Assembly: GCA_965242845.1 (NCBI GenBank)
Contig: CBDETC010000003.1
Coordinates: 620,001-684,000, forward strand
Reading direction: 5' to 3'
DNA from: RHLJ01 sp965242845
Lineage (GTDB): Bacteria > Bacteroidota > Rhodothermia > Balneolales > Balneolaceae
Length of the DNA stretch: 64,000 bases
Shown here piece after piece: positions 8,184-16,552 of this stretch; positions within the stretch are counted from its first letter, which is position 1, and each line of letters begins with the position of its first letter. Position numbers and translations under genes: made by a program. The notes under the pieces were generated by a model, which was not told where the DNA came from, did no database searches, and worked only from the letters and a program-made list of their open reading frames with translations.

Positions 8184-8903
8184 ATGAAAATTAAAAAACT
8201 AGCATATATCCTTCTTTTCCCAGCTTTGCTGGTAGGGTGTGATTCACTCTTTGACAAAGGGGATGTAGAAAACACTTATGACGGACCAGATCAGGTTGGA
8301 TTGTTCCCTCTTCAGGATACAAACAACCTTGGATGTAATGTTACTTCCACAACTATCCAGGTTCAGTTAATCTCAAGCAATGGTACAGCAGCGTCTAATG
8401 TCACTGTAGACTTTAGTGCAGCTGGTGGATCAACTGCAAGAGCAGGTACTGACTATAGTTTTGGAACTACTTCTCCTCTAACTATCGCAGCAGGAGAAAC
8501 AACAGCTGATATTGATGTTGACTTCGTAGTAACCACAGTAGGTAGTATTACTCAACCTACTTTTGATGGTGCTACTGATGATACACTTCGTACAGCTGGA
8601 ACATACACTGGTGTAACTGCTGGTGGATCTGGAACAGGTGCTACTTTTGACGTAGCCGTTGATACTACTGGTGCAGCCGCTGTAACTATTGCTTCAGGCG
8701 GTACTGGTTATGCTTGTACAGATTCTTTCACTATCACTGATGCAGATCTTGGTGGTGGCGGTGCTCCTAATCTTACTTTTGATGTAGCTGATCTTACTGG
8801 TAGCTTTGCTGCTGGTGAAGTTCTTCTTCTACTTCAATTAGACGGATCAAGTGCAACTGTAGCAGCGAATTTAGATTCTACTAATGTGTTTATGGCACAA
8901 TAA
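8184..8903 (+). CDS. SusCD-associated lipoprotein with interrupted Calx-beta-like domain
   Basis: About 239 residues starting at ATG 8184, chosen because it gives a lipoprotein signal peptide with lipobox LLVGCDS; the frame is open upstream into susD. The text after the lipobox contains a Calx-beta-like half (VTVDFSAAGGSTARAGTDYS, then LTIAAGETTADIDVDFV) and, near the C-terminus, what looks like the missing last strands (FAAGEVLLLLQLDGSSATVA). Between them lies a Gly/Thr/Asp-rich stretch of about 80 residues, with GSGTGATFDVAVD and IASGGTGYACTDSFTITDAD, resembling a repeat I know from marine phage structural proteins. The gene is third in the SusCD operon and ends just before a strong terminator, so it probably works with that transporter at the cell surface. 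Function unknown. Confidence 0.75.
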   Translation: MKIKKLAYILLFPALLVGCDSLFDKGDVENTYDGPDQVGLFPLQDTNNLGCNVTSTTIQVQLISSNGTAASNVTVDFSAAGGSTARAGTDYSFGTTSPLTIAAGETTADIDVDFVVTTVGSITQPTFDGATDDTLRTAGTYTGVTAGGSGTGATFDVAVDTTGAAAVTIASGGTGYACTDSFTITDADLGGGGAPNLTFDVADLTGSFAAGEVLLLLQLDGSSATVAANLDSTNVFMAQ

Positions 8904-8928
8904 GTAGTTTCCAAAATTGTTAACTTTA

Positions 8929-8961
8929 AGCTACGCCTATTCATTAGGCGTAGCTTTTTTT
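8929..8961 (+). terminator. Terminator of the SusCD operon
   Basis: Perfect 11-bp stem AGCTACGCCTA (8929-8939) and TAGGCGTAGCT (8945-8955), 5-nt loop, then a run of seven T. It begins 25 bases after the last stop codon. Confidence 0.92.
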
Positions 8962-8987
8962 ATTTAACCAAATCTTAGCTATACTTC

Positions 8988-9671
8988 ATGTCAAGATATA
9001 CGCTCCTCTTAGGACTGATAACCTTTTACTTATCTAACTGCCTCGATTCTAGCACAAATATTGGAAAGCGTGTAGAGTTCCGCTTTCTTGTAGATAACAT
9101 AGGAAATGAAGTAGCCTATGGTACTGATACAGTTAGAGTGAGAGAGATCAAGTTTACTTCTACTGCTTTTAAGATTACGAATGAAGATTCAGTCGAAATA
9201 GGCAATCCAGAAGACTTTAACGTTTTCCTTTATGCCTATAATGACCTTGGTTCTACAGATGTTATCATTTTATCTACCAATTTAGGCTTCGATCTTAATG
9301 ATTTCGTTGATTACGAGCTTAATATTGGACCAATAGCTACGCGAGATCCTTTCTTTGACAATGACTTTTACGGAGACAACGATGTGACTTACTCACTTGT
9401 CATTGATGGTGTGGTAAATGGCAGGGACTTCTTGTTCCGTGCGTCTCCAAGTTTTATAAAGAGATTCGTAGAAACTAGTCCTGTTTCTATTAGCGATACA
9501 GAAGAGACTCTTTTTTTACGAACAAGAATAGATCTGCAGACTCTTTTTCAAAATGATGAAGGTGAGTTTCTAAACCCTTCAGAATCATCTAATTCAACTG
9601 CAATAATAAACAACTTTACAGACCTTCTTACTGGAGGTATGTTTGCAGGATCAATTGCCAATTTCAATTAA
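8988..9671 (+). CDS. Hypothetical exported (probably lipo-) protein
   Basis: 227 residues; I do not recognise the family. The N-terminus MSRYTLLLGLITFYLSNCLD is a hydrophobic signal with a possible non-canonical lipobox (LSNC). The rest is beta-rich, acidic and low in cysteine, with phrases such as VEFRFLVDNIG and DVTYSLVIDGVVNGRDFLF, typical of a Bacteroidota surface beta-sandwich. It starts 26 bp after the SusCD terminator, so it is probably a separate unit although its position suggests a related role. Its stop overlaps the convergent GWxTD gene by 4 bp. The ATG at 8988 is the first in the frame after the terminator. Confidence 0.65.
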   Translation: MSRYTLLLGLITFYLSNCLDSSTNIGKRVEFRFLVDNIGNEVAYGTDTVRVREIKFTSTAFKITNEDSVEIGNPEDFNVFLYAYNDLGSTDVIILSTNLGFDLNDFVDYELNIGPIATRDPFFDNDFYGDNDVTYSLVIDGVVNGRDFLFRASPSFIKRFVETSPVSISDTEETLFLRTRIDLQTLFQNDEGEFLNPSESSNSTAIINNFTDLLTGGMFAGSIANFN

Positions 9672-11089
9672 AGATTATCCTTAAGAATAAGTCCATTTAG
9701 CCATAGCTGAACCTGACGGTATTGAACCTGATGATATTGGGGAGTTCTTAAGAGCAAGTAGTTATAAAAGGGGTATTCTTTATTTTTGACTCGTGGAGAT
9801 CTGAAGAAGAAATTTCTGTCAAACTCATCCAAATTATAAGAATAGGCCCATGACATCTGATCGAGCGAAGGGGTAACATACCATGGAGGACCGAAAAGTA
9901 TATAGATCATGCCCATGTCCGTTTTCCATCCTTCTTTATACCCTGCAAATTGCTTATTGGCTTCTTCAACTCTTTCGTAATAAAGAGAAATTACATCCTG
10001 AGCTTTTTTTGAGTTCTTAATATTCTTCAGCCAAAACCTGTCTAAAGCCTTTTTCAGTTCAGCATCATCATCAATCTCCATTAACTGATCATATTCTTTT
10101 CTTTCCATTAGGTAGGCTAAAGGTGCAGCCAGTTCTTTTGGAGTCTTTAAGGAAGGGTAATTAAGACTTTTCACACTAAAGTCCCGAGCTTTAAAAAGAT
10201 TTTCATCCCCTTCATTATTAGAGCTTACTTCAAAACGATAGTTTCCCCTTTGTAAATTTGGAAAAACGAATTCAATAGACACGCTCCCAGATTGGTTAAG
10301 AATTCTTCTTGATGAGCTTACTACATCATACTTACCATACACAATACCTTTGTAGGCGATATGTGATGAAGAGTAGTTTGCCCAACTCATAGGTCTTGCA
10401 ACAGTAGAATCAGATTGAAACCTAATTAAGCGGCTATCAATAGTAATGGGTTCGTCAGCATTATTATTGGTTACCTGAAAGACAAAGCGAATAGAGTCTG
10501 CTTGATTAGATATATCGTAGGTCGTTACAGGATTGAACTCTGTGGTAACCGATTCATCTTTAGAAAAAATCTGAATATTCGTGATGTTTGAAACTGGATC
10601 TTCGGGGTTAGGAATGAAGGCACTAGAAACACGAAGAGTCTGCTTGTTTGTACTTACATCGGTAACAGTGAAGTTTATCGTATAATCTCCAGGTTCAACA
10701 TCATATACCCGGTCAAACAAGTATTCCTCCTGACTGTTTACAACCCGCACATCCTCTTCTGAAATTGTAAGGGGATAGTCCTTTATCTCAATGATATTTG
10801 AAGGATTAGTATTATCAAGTATTTGAACCTCTACAATTATTTCAGCCTCAAAAAGATCGCCTACTTTTTTGAAAACAAGGCTTCCGTAAATGATTTCTCC
10901 TGTAATGGTAATTTTTGTGCTGTCAGTAAATTGGTCAATAATTCCGGCAGTAACTAACCGTACTTCCGGAAAACCAGGTCTGTACTGATAACCGGCATTT
11001 CTATCAATATTATCTACATATGAATTAGAACAATTAAGAAGGAGAACACCTGTAAATAATAATAGAAGTCTGGAAATAAATACTTTCAT
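9668..11089 (-). CDS. GWxTD domain-containing lipoprotein
   Basis: 473 residues. The signal peptide ends in LLLNC, a lipobox-like site with Cys20. The C-terminal 150 residues contain the defining motif GWKTDMGMIYILFGPP followed by WYVTPSLDQMSWAY, matching the GWxTD domain found in many Bacteroidota and Acidobacteria secreted proteins; the upstream part (about residues 45-300) is beta-rich and looks like two or three Ig-like sandwiches. The molecular role of GWxTD proteins is not established. The gene stands alone on the minus strand, convergent with the lipoprotein at 8988 and divergent from pyk, with a 153-bp gap to pyk that must hold both promoters. Confidence 0.82.
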   Translation of the reverse strand: MKVFISRLLLLFTGVLLLNCSNSYVDNIDRNAGYQYRPGFPEVRLVTAGIIDQFTDSTKITITGEIIYGSLVFKKVGDLFEAEIIVEVQILDNTNPSNIIEIKDYPLTISEEDVRVVNSQEEYLFDRVYDVEPGDYTINFTVTDVSTNKQTLRVSSAFIPNPEDPVSNITNIQIFSKDESVTTEFNPVTTYDISNQADSIRFVFQVTNNNADEPITIDSRLIRFQSDSTVARPMSWANYSSSHIAYKGIVYGKYDVVSSSRRILNQSGSVSIEFVFPNLQRGNYRFEVSSNNEGDENLFKARDFSVKSLNYPSLKTPKELAAPLAYLMERKEYDQLMEIDDDAELKKALDRFWLKNIKNSKKAQDVISLYYERVEEANKQFAGYKEGWKTDMGMIYILFGPPWYVTPSLDQMSWAYSYNLDEFDRNFFFRSPRVKNKEYPFYNYLLLRTPQYHQVQYRQVQLWLNGLILKDNL

Positions 11090-11242
11090 ACTATATTGCT
11101 CATATTAGTGTGAATGACTAAGAAACTAGCGATATAATTCCTCAAAATTTTTATAAAATCGTATCACATAGATAACCACAATTAAGCTATCTTTAGTATC
11201 AATATATTTAAATAACCTCACTCATAAGATCAACTATTAAAT

Positions 11243-12676
11243 ATGATTACTCCACTTCGAAGAACTAAGATAGTTTGTACTATCGGGCCTAGTTGTTATA
11301 CACAGGAAGGTATAACAAATCTCTTTTTACATGGGATGAATGTAGCCAGAATAAACTTCTCTCATGGCAGCCATGAAGTTCACGAGCGATCGATAAAATA
11401 CATTCGAAAAACAGCAAGAGAAAACGACTATAGTATCGCAGTTCTAATGGATCTACAGGGCCCTAAGATTCGTGTGGGTCAAATGAAAGATGATGGTCAG
11501 GTGCTTAAGGAAGGGGGTATTGTTACAATTACCGGAGAAGAAGTAGAGGGTACATCTACACTTATTCCAATAGATTATAAGAGCCTGGTTAACGAAGCTG
11601 AAGTCGGAAATAGGATTTTACTGGACGACGGATTACTTGAGCTCGAAATAACCGCCAAAAAACAGTCCCTATTAGAAGCTAAAGTAATAGTTGGTGGGTT
11701 ACTTAAACCAAGAAAAGGGGTAAACCTCCCCAATGTAAAAGTCTCAATTCCTGCTTTAACTGAGAAGGATATTAAAGATTTGGAATTTGGTCTTACTCAA
11801 AATGTAGATTTTGTCGCATTGTCATTTGTTAGATCTGCAGAAGAGGTATTGGATCTTAAAAGAAGAATTGATGAATCAGACTGCGAGGCGGGAGTAATAG
11901 CGAAGATTGAGAAGCCAGAAGCATTAGACGCAATAGATGAAATTATTGATGCTGCTGATGGTATTATGGTAGCGAGGGGAGATCTTGGAATTGAAATTCC
12001 AACTGAAGAGGTTCCTTTTATTCAAAAAATGATCATTGAAAAGTGCAGAAAAGTAGGTAAGCCGGTTATAACCGCTACTCAAATGCTTGATTCTATGATC
12101 CATAATCCAAGGCCTACGCGAGCGGAGAGCTCCGATGTGGCAAATGCAGTATTAGATGGTACTGATGCAGTAATGCTTTCTGGGGAGACAGCAGCTGGTA
12201 AATACCCAATGGAAGCAGTAAATGTAATGAACAGAATTTGCAGGAAAACAGAAGAAAGGCTACTTAAGCTTTATAATAGCCTTCAATACAGAAAGCCAAA
12301 CTTGAAAGAAAAACAGATTATTGAGTCGATTGCATTTTCAAGTATAACCATGGCCGATAATGTAGATGCCAAAGTAATAAGTACAATTACACATTCTGGA
12401 AACACTGCACGAAGAATAGCTAAATTTAGACCAAAGGTCCCAATATTTGCATTCACAGAATCCCAGAAAGTGAGGCGTCAATTGAACCTCGTTTGGGGTG
12501 TTCAGTCCGTCCGTTTAGATGAGTTATTTGATACAGATCAAAGTGTAAAGATAATGGAACATTATTTAGAGGACCGGGGCATGGTAAAAAAGGGTGACCG
12601 AGTAGTTATAGCTACCGGTATGCCCATTGCAAAAAGAGGAAAAACGAATATGATCAAAGTAAGTACGATTGATTAA
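11243..12676 (+). CDS. pyk: Pyruvate kinase
   Basis: 477 residues, the standard length of a pyruvate kinase without C-terminal extension. It makes ATP and pyruvate from phosphoenolpyruvate and ADP, the last step of glycolysis in the cytoplasm. Visible motifs: RRTKIVCTIGPSC at the start, MNVARINFSHGSHE, the active-site lysine motif GVIAKIEKPEAL, the metal site MVARGDLGIEIP, and ATQMLDSMIHNPRPTRAE followed by DVANAVLDGTDAVMLSGET. The B domain lies between about residues 70 and 170, and the C-terminal allosteric domain starts near residue 345. The next gene begins about 40 bp downstream and may be cotranscribed. Confidence 0.97.
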   Translation: MITPLRRTKIVCTIGPSCYTQEGITNLFLHGMNVARINFSHGSHEVHERSIKYIRKTARENDYSIAVLMDLQGPKIRVGQMKDDGQVLKEGGIVTITGEEVEGTSTLIPIDYKSLVNEAEVGNRILLDDGLLELEITAKKQSLLEAKVIVGGLLKPRKGVNLPNVKVSIPALTEKDIKDLEFGLTQNVDFVALSFVRSAEEVLDLKRRIDESDCEAGVIAKIEKPEALDAIDEIIDAADGIMVARGDLGIEIPTEEVPFIQKMIIEKCRKVGKPVITATQMLDSMIHNPRPTRAESSDVANAVLDGTDAVMLSGETAAGKYPMEAVNVMNRICRKTEERLLKLYNSLQYRKPNLKEKQIIESIAFSSITMADNVDAKVISTITHSGNTARRIAKFRPKVPIFAFTESQKVRRQLNLVWGVQSVRLDELFDTDQSVKIMEHYLEDRGMVKKGDRVVIATGMPIAKRGKTNMIKVSTID

Positions 12677-12714
12677 AAAGCTTCGTTTGATATGAGGTGA
12701 TCAAATCATTGTTG

Positions 12715-15450
12715 ATGAGAAAGTTTCTTTTAGTAATACTAATCTTGGCCTTTACTATAGGATGCAAAACGTCCTTTAAATCTGGATTTAAGGATTTTAA
12801 CGCATACTATAACACGTATTACAATGCCAAAAAGAGTTTTAAATCGGGAGAGGAAAAATCCGAAGAACAGGCAAGAAACTATAATACTCTACAAACTATA
12901 CGTATTCATGAGACTCCTCTTGGCGCTGGTAGTGGTGATTTTCAGAATGCTATCGACAAAGGAGCAGATATCCTCAGAAAACACGAAGATTCCAAATGGG
13001 TTGATAATGCTCTTGAAATAATTGGTAAATCCTATTTTTACAGACAGGAGTATTTTTCTGCGGACCAGAAGTTTGATGAGCTATATATCTCATCAGAAAA
13101 CCCGGAGATGAAGCAAAGAGCAGTATTTTGGAAGGGTAGAGTGCTCTTAGAATTAGAAGCATACAATCAGGGGGTTCAATATTTAACGGAGCACCTTGCT
13201 TTGTTCGAGGGTGAATGGAAAGGAAGTCTTGAAGCCCAGGTAAGGGCTGTTCTTGGTCAACATTATGTGGAACGAGAAAATTGGGTAAATGCGATTGATC
13301 AGCTCAATGTCTCAATTAAAGGTCTTCCGAAAAAGGCGTACAAGGAAAGAGGATATTTCCTGATTGGGCAGTTGTATGAAAACCTTGGGAGCAATGAAGA
13401 GGCTTATGAGGCTTATGATAAAGTAGGGAAGAACTATACAAACTATGATCTTCAATTCGAGGCCCAAAAGAAAAAGGCAGAAGTAGCCCGAGCATTAGGC
13501 AATTCTGAAGATGCGTATAAAGTGTTCTCATCCATGGTTAGGGATGATAAGAATACAGAGTTTGTTTCTGAGTTGAACTTTGAATTAGGAAAGACCGAAC
13601 AGGATCGTGGAAATTATATGGAAGCGAGGGAAATATATCTTTCTGTGTTAAGAGACAAAAGAAACCGGCCAGATCCAGTTACCCGGGCAAAAACTTATAA
13701 TGGCTTAGCTGAAATCAGCCGTTTTAATCTAAACGATTTCGAACTAGCTGCTGCTTACTATGATTCCGCAGCATCATCAAACGCCAACAAAGCAGAACTT
13801 CCTGAGGAATTTAATGCGGAAGAATTTGCTCAATCATTTGGTGATTATGCCAGAATCAAAAACGAAATATATTTACAAGACAGTTTGCTTTGGCTTGGGG
13901 CTCTACCTCAGGCTGAGTTTGATTCTGTTTTGGCAGTAATTGAGCAACAAAAGCGAGAAGAACTAGCAAGGTTACAAAGGGAACAAGAAGCCAGAAGAAA
14001 TACACTGGTTAATGTGAATGCGAATAATTCACAAACTAATGCTAGCCAAAATCAAGAAAGAAATGGATTCTTAAATTACAAAAACCCGGTCATGCTAGCA
14101 GATGCTTCCCAACAGTTTAATGCTATTTGGGGAGGGAGGCAGTTGGCCGATAACTGGAGGGTTTCATCCATCCTGGTAAGTCAGCTAGTTGAAAGTGAAG
14201 AGGGAGAAGGTACTAATACTACTCAAAGGACCTCAGGTACTACAGAAGTTTTTGTGAGTATTGACTTAAGTCAGATTCCTTTTACTCCCCAAGATCAGGA
14301 TTCGGTAAGAGAGGATATATCTGTACTAAAGTATGAGCTAGCGAATTTGTTTTTTCTTTCATTAAATCTTCCTGATAGCGCTGGATATTATTTTGAAAAA
14401 GTAATTAAGGAACGACCCGAAGGTAAAGTAGTACCCGTTTCACTTTATTCCTTATCTGAATTAAGCATTCTAAACGGGGACAGCTTAAAAGCAATTGAAA
14501 GGGCAGAAGAGCTTATTCAAAACTATCCTACTTCACTTTATGCAGGTAGGATAGCGGATAAGTTTAATCTGGCTCCTCCGGTAATAACTGATATTGTTAA
14601 ATTATCTCCTGCCGAGCAGTATGTTGCTATTATAAATGATCTAGAGCTTAGCGAAGAAGAAAGGGCAAATTCCTTATCGATTTTTGAAGAGAATAATCGA
14701 GGAAAGGTATTGGGTGCGAAGTCACTTCGAACAGCAATAAATAGCTACATCACATTGGGAAAAACTGATTCTCTTTTTTCCGAAAACTTAAGCAAATGGA
14801 ATGAAGTGAATGAAGACTGGAAAGCAACACGGGAACAGTTCAAGGCTCAACAAGATTCGGCACAGTTAATAGTAACCGATACTTTAGCAACACAGTTGGA
14901 TGTTGATTTAGCTCAGTCTATTCTCGATTCTACCTTAACTTCACCAGATTTTTCAGAGTACTTTCCCTACGATGGGGTATACTGGGATTCCACTCGTTCA
15001 AAAGTGGAACTTTACCTCTCTTCATATTCGACACAAGAAGACGTCGGAATTGTTGAAAGATTACAGACGGAATTTAAACTTCCAGAACTTCTCAACCCCG
15101 AATCAGAGACACTTTCGGCAACAAATAATGAAGAAGAGACAACCAGAGAAGGTTATTTGGCTTGTGGCGATGTAGATCAGGAGTTATTTATTCGGGGTGG
15201 AATGCAAGAATTCCTTTCTCTAATTGAACTTCCGGATGATGTTGAAGAAAGTGAGATTCAGTTTTTGTTTTATGTTAATACAAGAGGTGTAATCGAAGAG
15301 TTTAAATTATCGTCCGATACCCGGAATCAGGAACTAATCGATGAATTTGTTTCAAAAATAGATGAGCACTTAACTTTTGACCCTGTTTTAGTTGACGGAT
15401 CAGCTGTGAATGTTCAATGTGAACTAGATTTCCCAATTCAGGGCAATTAA
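12715..15450 (+). CDS. Large TPR lipoprotein with TonB-C-like tail (SprE/PorW-like)
   Basis: About 911 residues. I prefer the ATG at 12715 over the GTG at 12697 because it begins a lipoprotein signal peptide, MRKFLLVILILAFTIGCKT. The sequence after it, FNAYYNTYYNAKKSFKSGEE, is typical of long TPR lipoproteins of Bacteroidota such as SprE/PorW, a gliding and type IX secretion factor. TPR-like helix pairs fill about residues 80-330 and 540-640; residues 400-450 are a charged, Gln-rich linker. The last 110 residues (GDVDQELFIRGGMQEFLSLI to CELDFPIQ) resemble a TonB C-terminal or energy-transducer-like domain. It follows pyk and ends with a 4-bp overlap onto convergent pyrD. No other type IX secretion genes are in the window, so the SprE link is tentative. 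Confidence 0.78.
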   Translation: MRKFLLVILILAFTIGCKTSFKSGFKDFNAYYNTYYNAKKSFKSGEEKSEEQARNYNTLQTIRIHETPLGAGSGDFQNAIDKGADILRKHEDSKWVDNALEIIGKSYFYRQEYFSADQKFDELYISSENPEMKQRAVFWKGRVLLELEAYNQGVQYLTEHLALFEGEWKGSLEAQVRAVLGQHYVERENWVNAIDQLNVSIKGLPKKAYKERGYFLIGQLYENLGSNEEAYEAYDKVGKNYTNYDLQFEAQKKKAEVARALGNSEDAYKVFSSMVRDDKNTEFVSELNFELGKTEQDRGNYMEAREIYLSVLRDKRNRPDPVTRAKTYNGLAEISRFNLNDFELAAAYYDSAASSNANKAELPEEFNAEEFAQSFGDYARIKNEIYLQDSLLWLGALPQAEFDSVLAVIEQQKREELARLQREQEARRNTLVNVNANNSQTNASQNQERNGFLNYKNPVMLADASQQFNAIWGGRQLADNWRVSSILVSQLVESEEGEGTNTTQRTSGTTEVFVSIDLSQIPFTPQDQDSVREDISVLKYELANLFFLSLNLPDSAGYYFEKVIKERPEGKVVPVSLYSLSELSILNGDSLKAIERAEELIQNYPTSLYAGRIADKFNLAPPVITDIVKLSPAEQYVAIINDLELSEEERANSLSIFEENNRGKVLGAKSLRTAINSYITLGKTDSLFSENLSKWNEVNEDWKATREQFKAQQDSAQLIVTDTLATQLDVDLAQSILDSTLTSPDFSEYFPYDGVYWDSTRSKVELYLSSYSTQEDVGIVERLQTEFKLPELLNPESETLSATNNEEETTREGYLACGDVDQELFIRGGMQEFLSLIELPDDVEESEIQFLFYVNTRGVIEEFKLSSDTRNQELIDEFVSKIDEHLTFDPVLVDGSAVNVQCELDFPIQGN

Positions 15451-16478
15451 TAGTCTACCAGTGATTTTTTTAGTTTTTTTATAAGTCCCGGCCCTTCGTA
15501 CACTAACCCAGTATAAATCTGAAGTAAACTTGCTCCTGCTTCAATTTTATCATGAGCACTTTCAACGCTATCAATTCCACCTACTCCTATAATTGGTTTT
15601 TTGCCAGCTAATATTTCAGAAAGCCAGCCAATCATTTTTGTGCTTTTATCAGAGATTGCTTGGCCGCTTAGTCCACCATTTCCAATTTTATCCAGCGTAG
15701 TTTGGTTTGTTAATAGCCCATCTCTTAACGAAGAGGTATTAGTTGCCACATAACCAGCAACTCCAAACTTTTCACATAATTCAACCAATCGCTCTAAAGT
15801 GGCTTTGTCTGTATCAACCGAGAATTTAACCAAAGAAGGTTTTCTTGCATCATCAGTTATTTTGAGGGCTTCAAGGAGCTGTTGAAGTGCATCGGGATCC
15901 TCAAATGTTTTTCCTTCTCCGGTATTAGGGCAGGAGATGTTTATTGTTATGTAATCAGCAACTTTATTGGCTAACTCGTAACTGATAAGATAGTCCTGAA
16001 CCGCTGCATCTCCATGGATAGAGCTGTCGTTAGTTTTAGCAATATTAACTCCCAAGGGAATTTTTAGATTGAGCTTTGAAAGTGTGTTTACTATTGCTTC
16101 AGATCCCTGGTTATTAAGTCCCATTCTATTGATCAATGAATGATCTTTTGGTAGCCGAAATGCTCGCGGTTTAGGGTTTCCAGTAGAAGATTTTGCAGTT
16201 ATGCTTCCTACTTCTATAAATCCAAATCCCAAAGCTTGAATAGCCAATGGTGTTTCTCCATTTTTGTCGAAACCTGCAGCTAATCCAATTGGGTTAGGGA
16301 ATCTGAGTCCCCAATATTCTCTTTTTAATGAAGGGTGTTCAAATCCATAAGCTAAGCTAGCTAACGAAGTTAATAAGGGTGAATCACTGGTTTTTCGTGA
16401 TAGAGAAAGAGCTAATTCATGGGCTTGTTCAGCATCTTTCTTAAAGAGAAATGGTTTGACTAAATTTTTGTAGAGCAT
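15447..16478 (-). CDS. pyrD: Dihydroorotate dehydrogenase, quinone (class 2) type
   Basis: Membrane-associated flavoprotein oxidising dihydroorotate to orotate in pyrimidine synthesis, passing electrons to quinone. I start it at the ATG at 16478 (343 residues) because MLYKNLVKPFLFKKDAEQAH matches the usual class 2 start; the frame is open to an ATG at 16529. Class 2 features: the N-terminal helical quinone-access segment, GLAAGFDKNGE, GFIEVGSITAKS, NRMGLNNQG, GVNIAKT, and C-terminal GVGGI with GASLLQIYTGLVYEGP for FMN phosphate. Unusual: the catalytic base position reads NISCPNT, a cysteine (residue 183) where class 2 enzymes normally have serine (NxSSPNT); cysteine is the class 1 residue. 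It is divergent from pabB. Confidence 0.93.
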   Translation of the reverse strand: MLYKNLVKPFLFKKDAEQAHELALSLSRKTSDSPLLTSLASLAYGFEHPSLKREYWGLRFPNPIGLAAGFDKNGETPLAIQALGFGFIEVGSITAKSSTGNPKPRAFRLPKDHSLINRMGLNNQGSEAIVNTLSKLNLKIPLGVNIAKTNDSSIHGDAAVQDYLISYELANKVADYITINISCPNTGEGKTFEDPDALQQLLEALKITDDARKPSLVKFSVDTDKATLERLVELCEKFGVAGYVATNTSSLRDGLLTNQTTLDKIGNGGLSGQAISDKSTKMIGWLSEILAGKKPIIGVGGIDSVESAHDKIEAGASLLQIYTGLVYEGPGLIKKLKKSLVDY

Positions 16479-16552
16479 TGAAAAGAATTTAAAAATAAAG
16501 CTGCGGAAAAGCTCCAAATAATGACTCATAAACCGTATTATTGCAAATTTGA

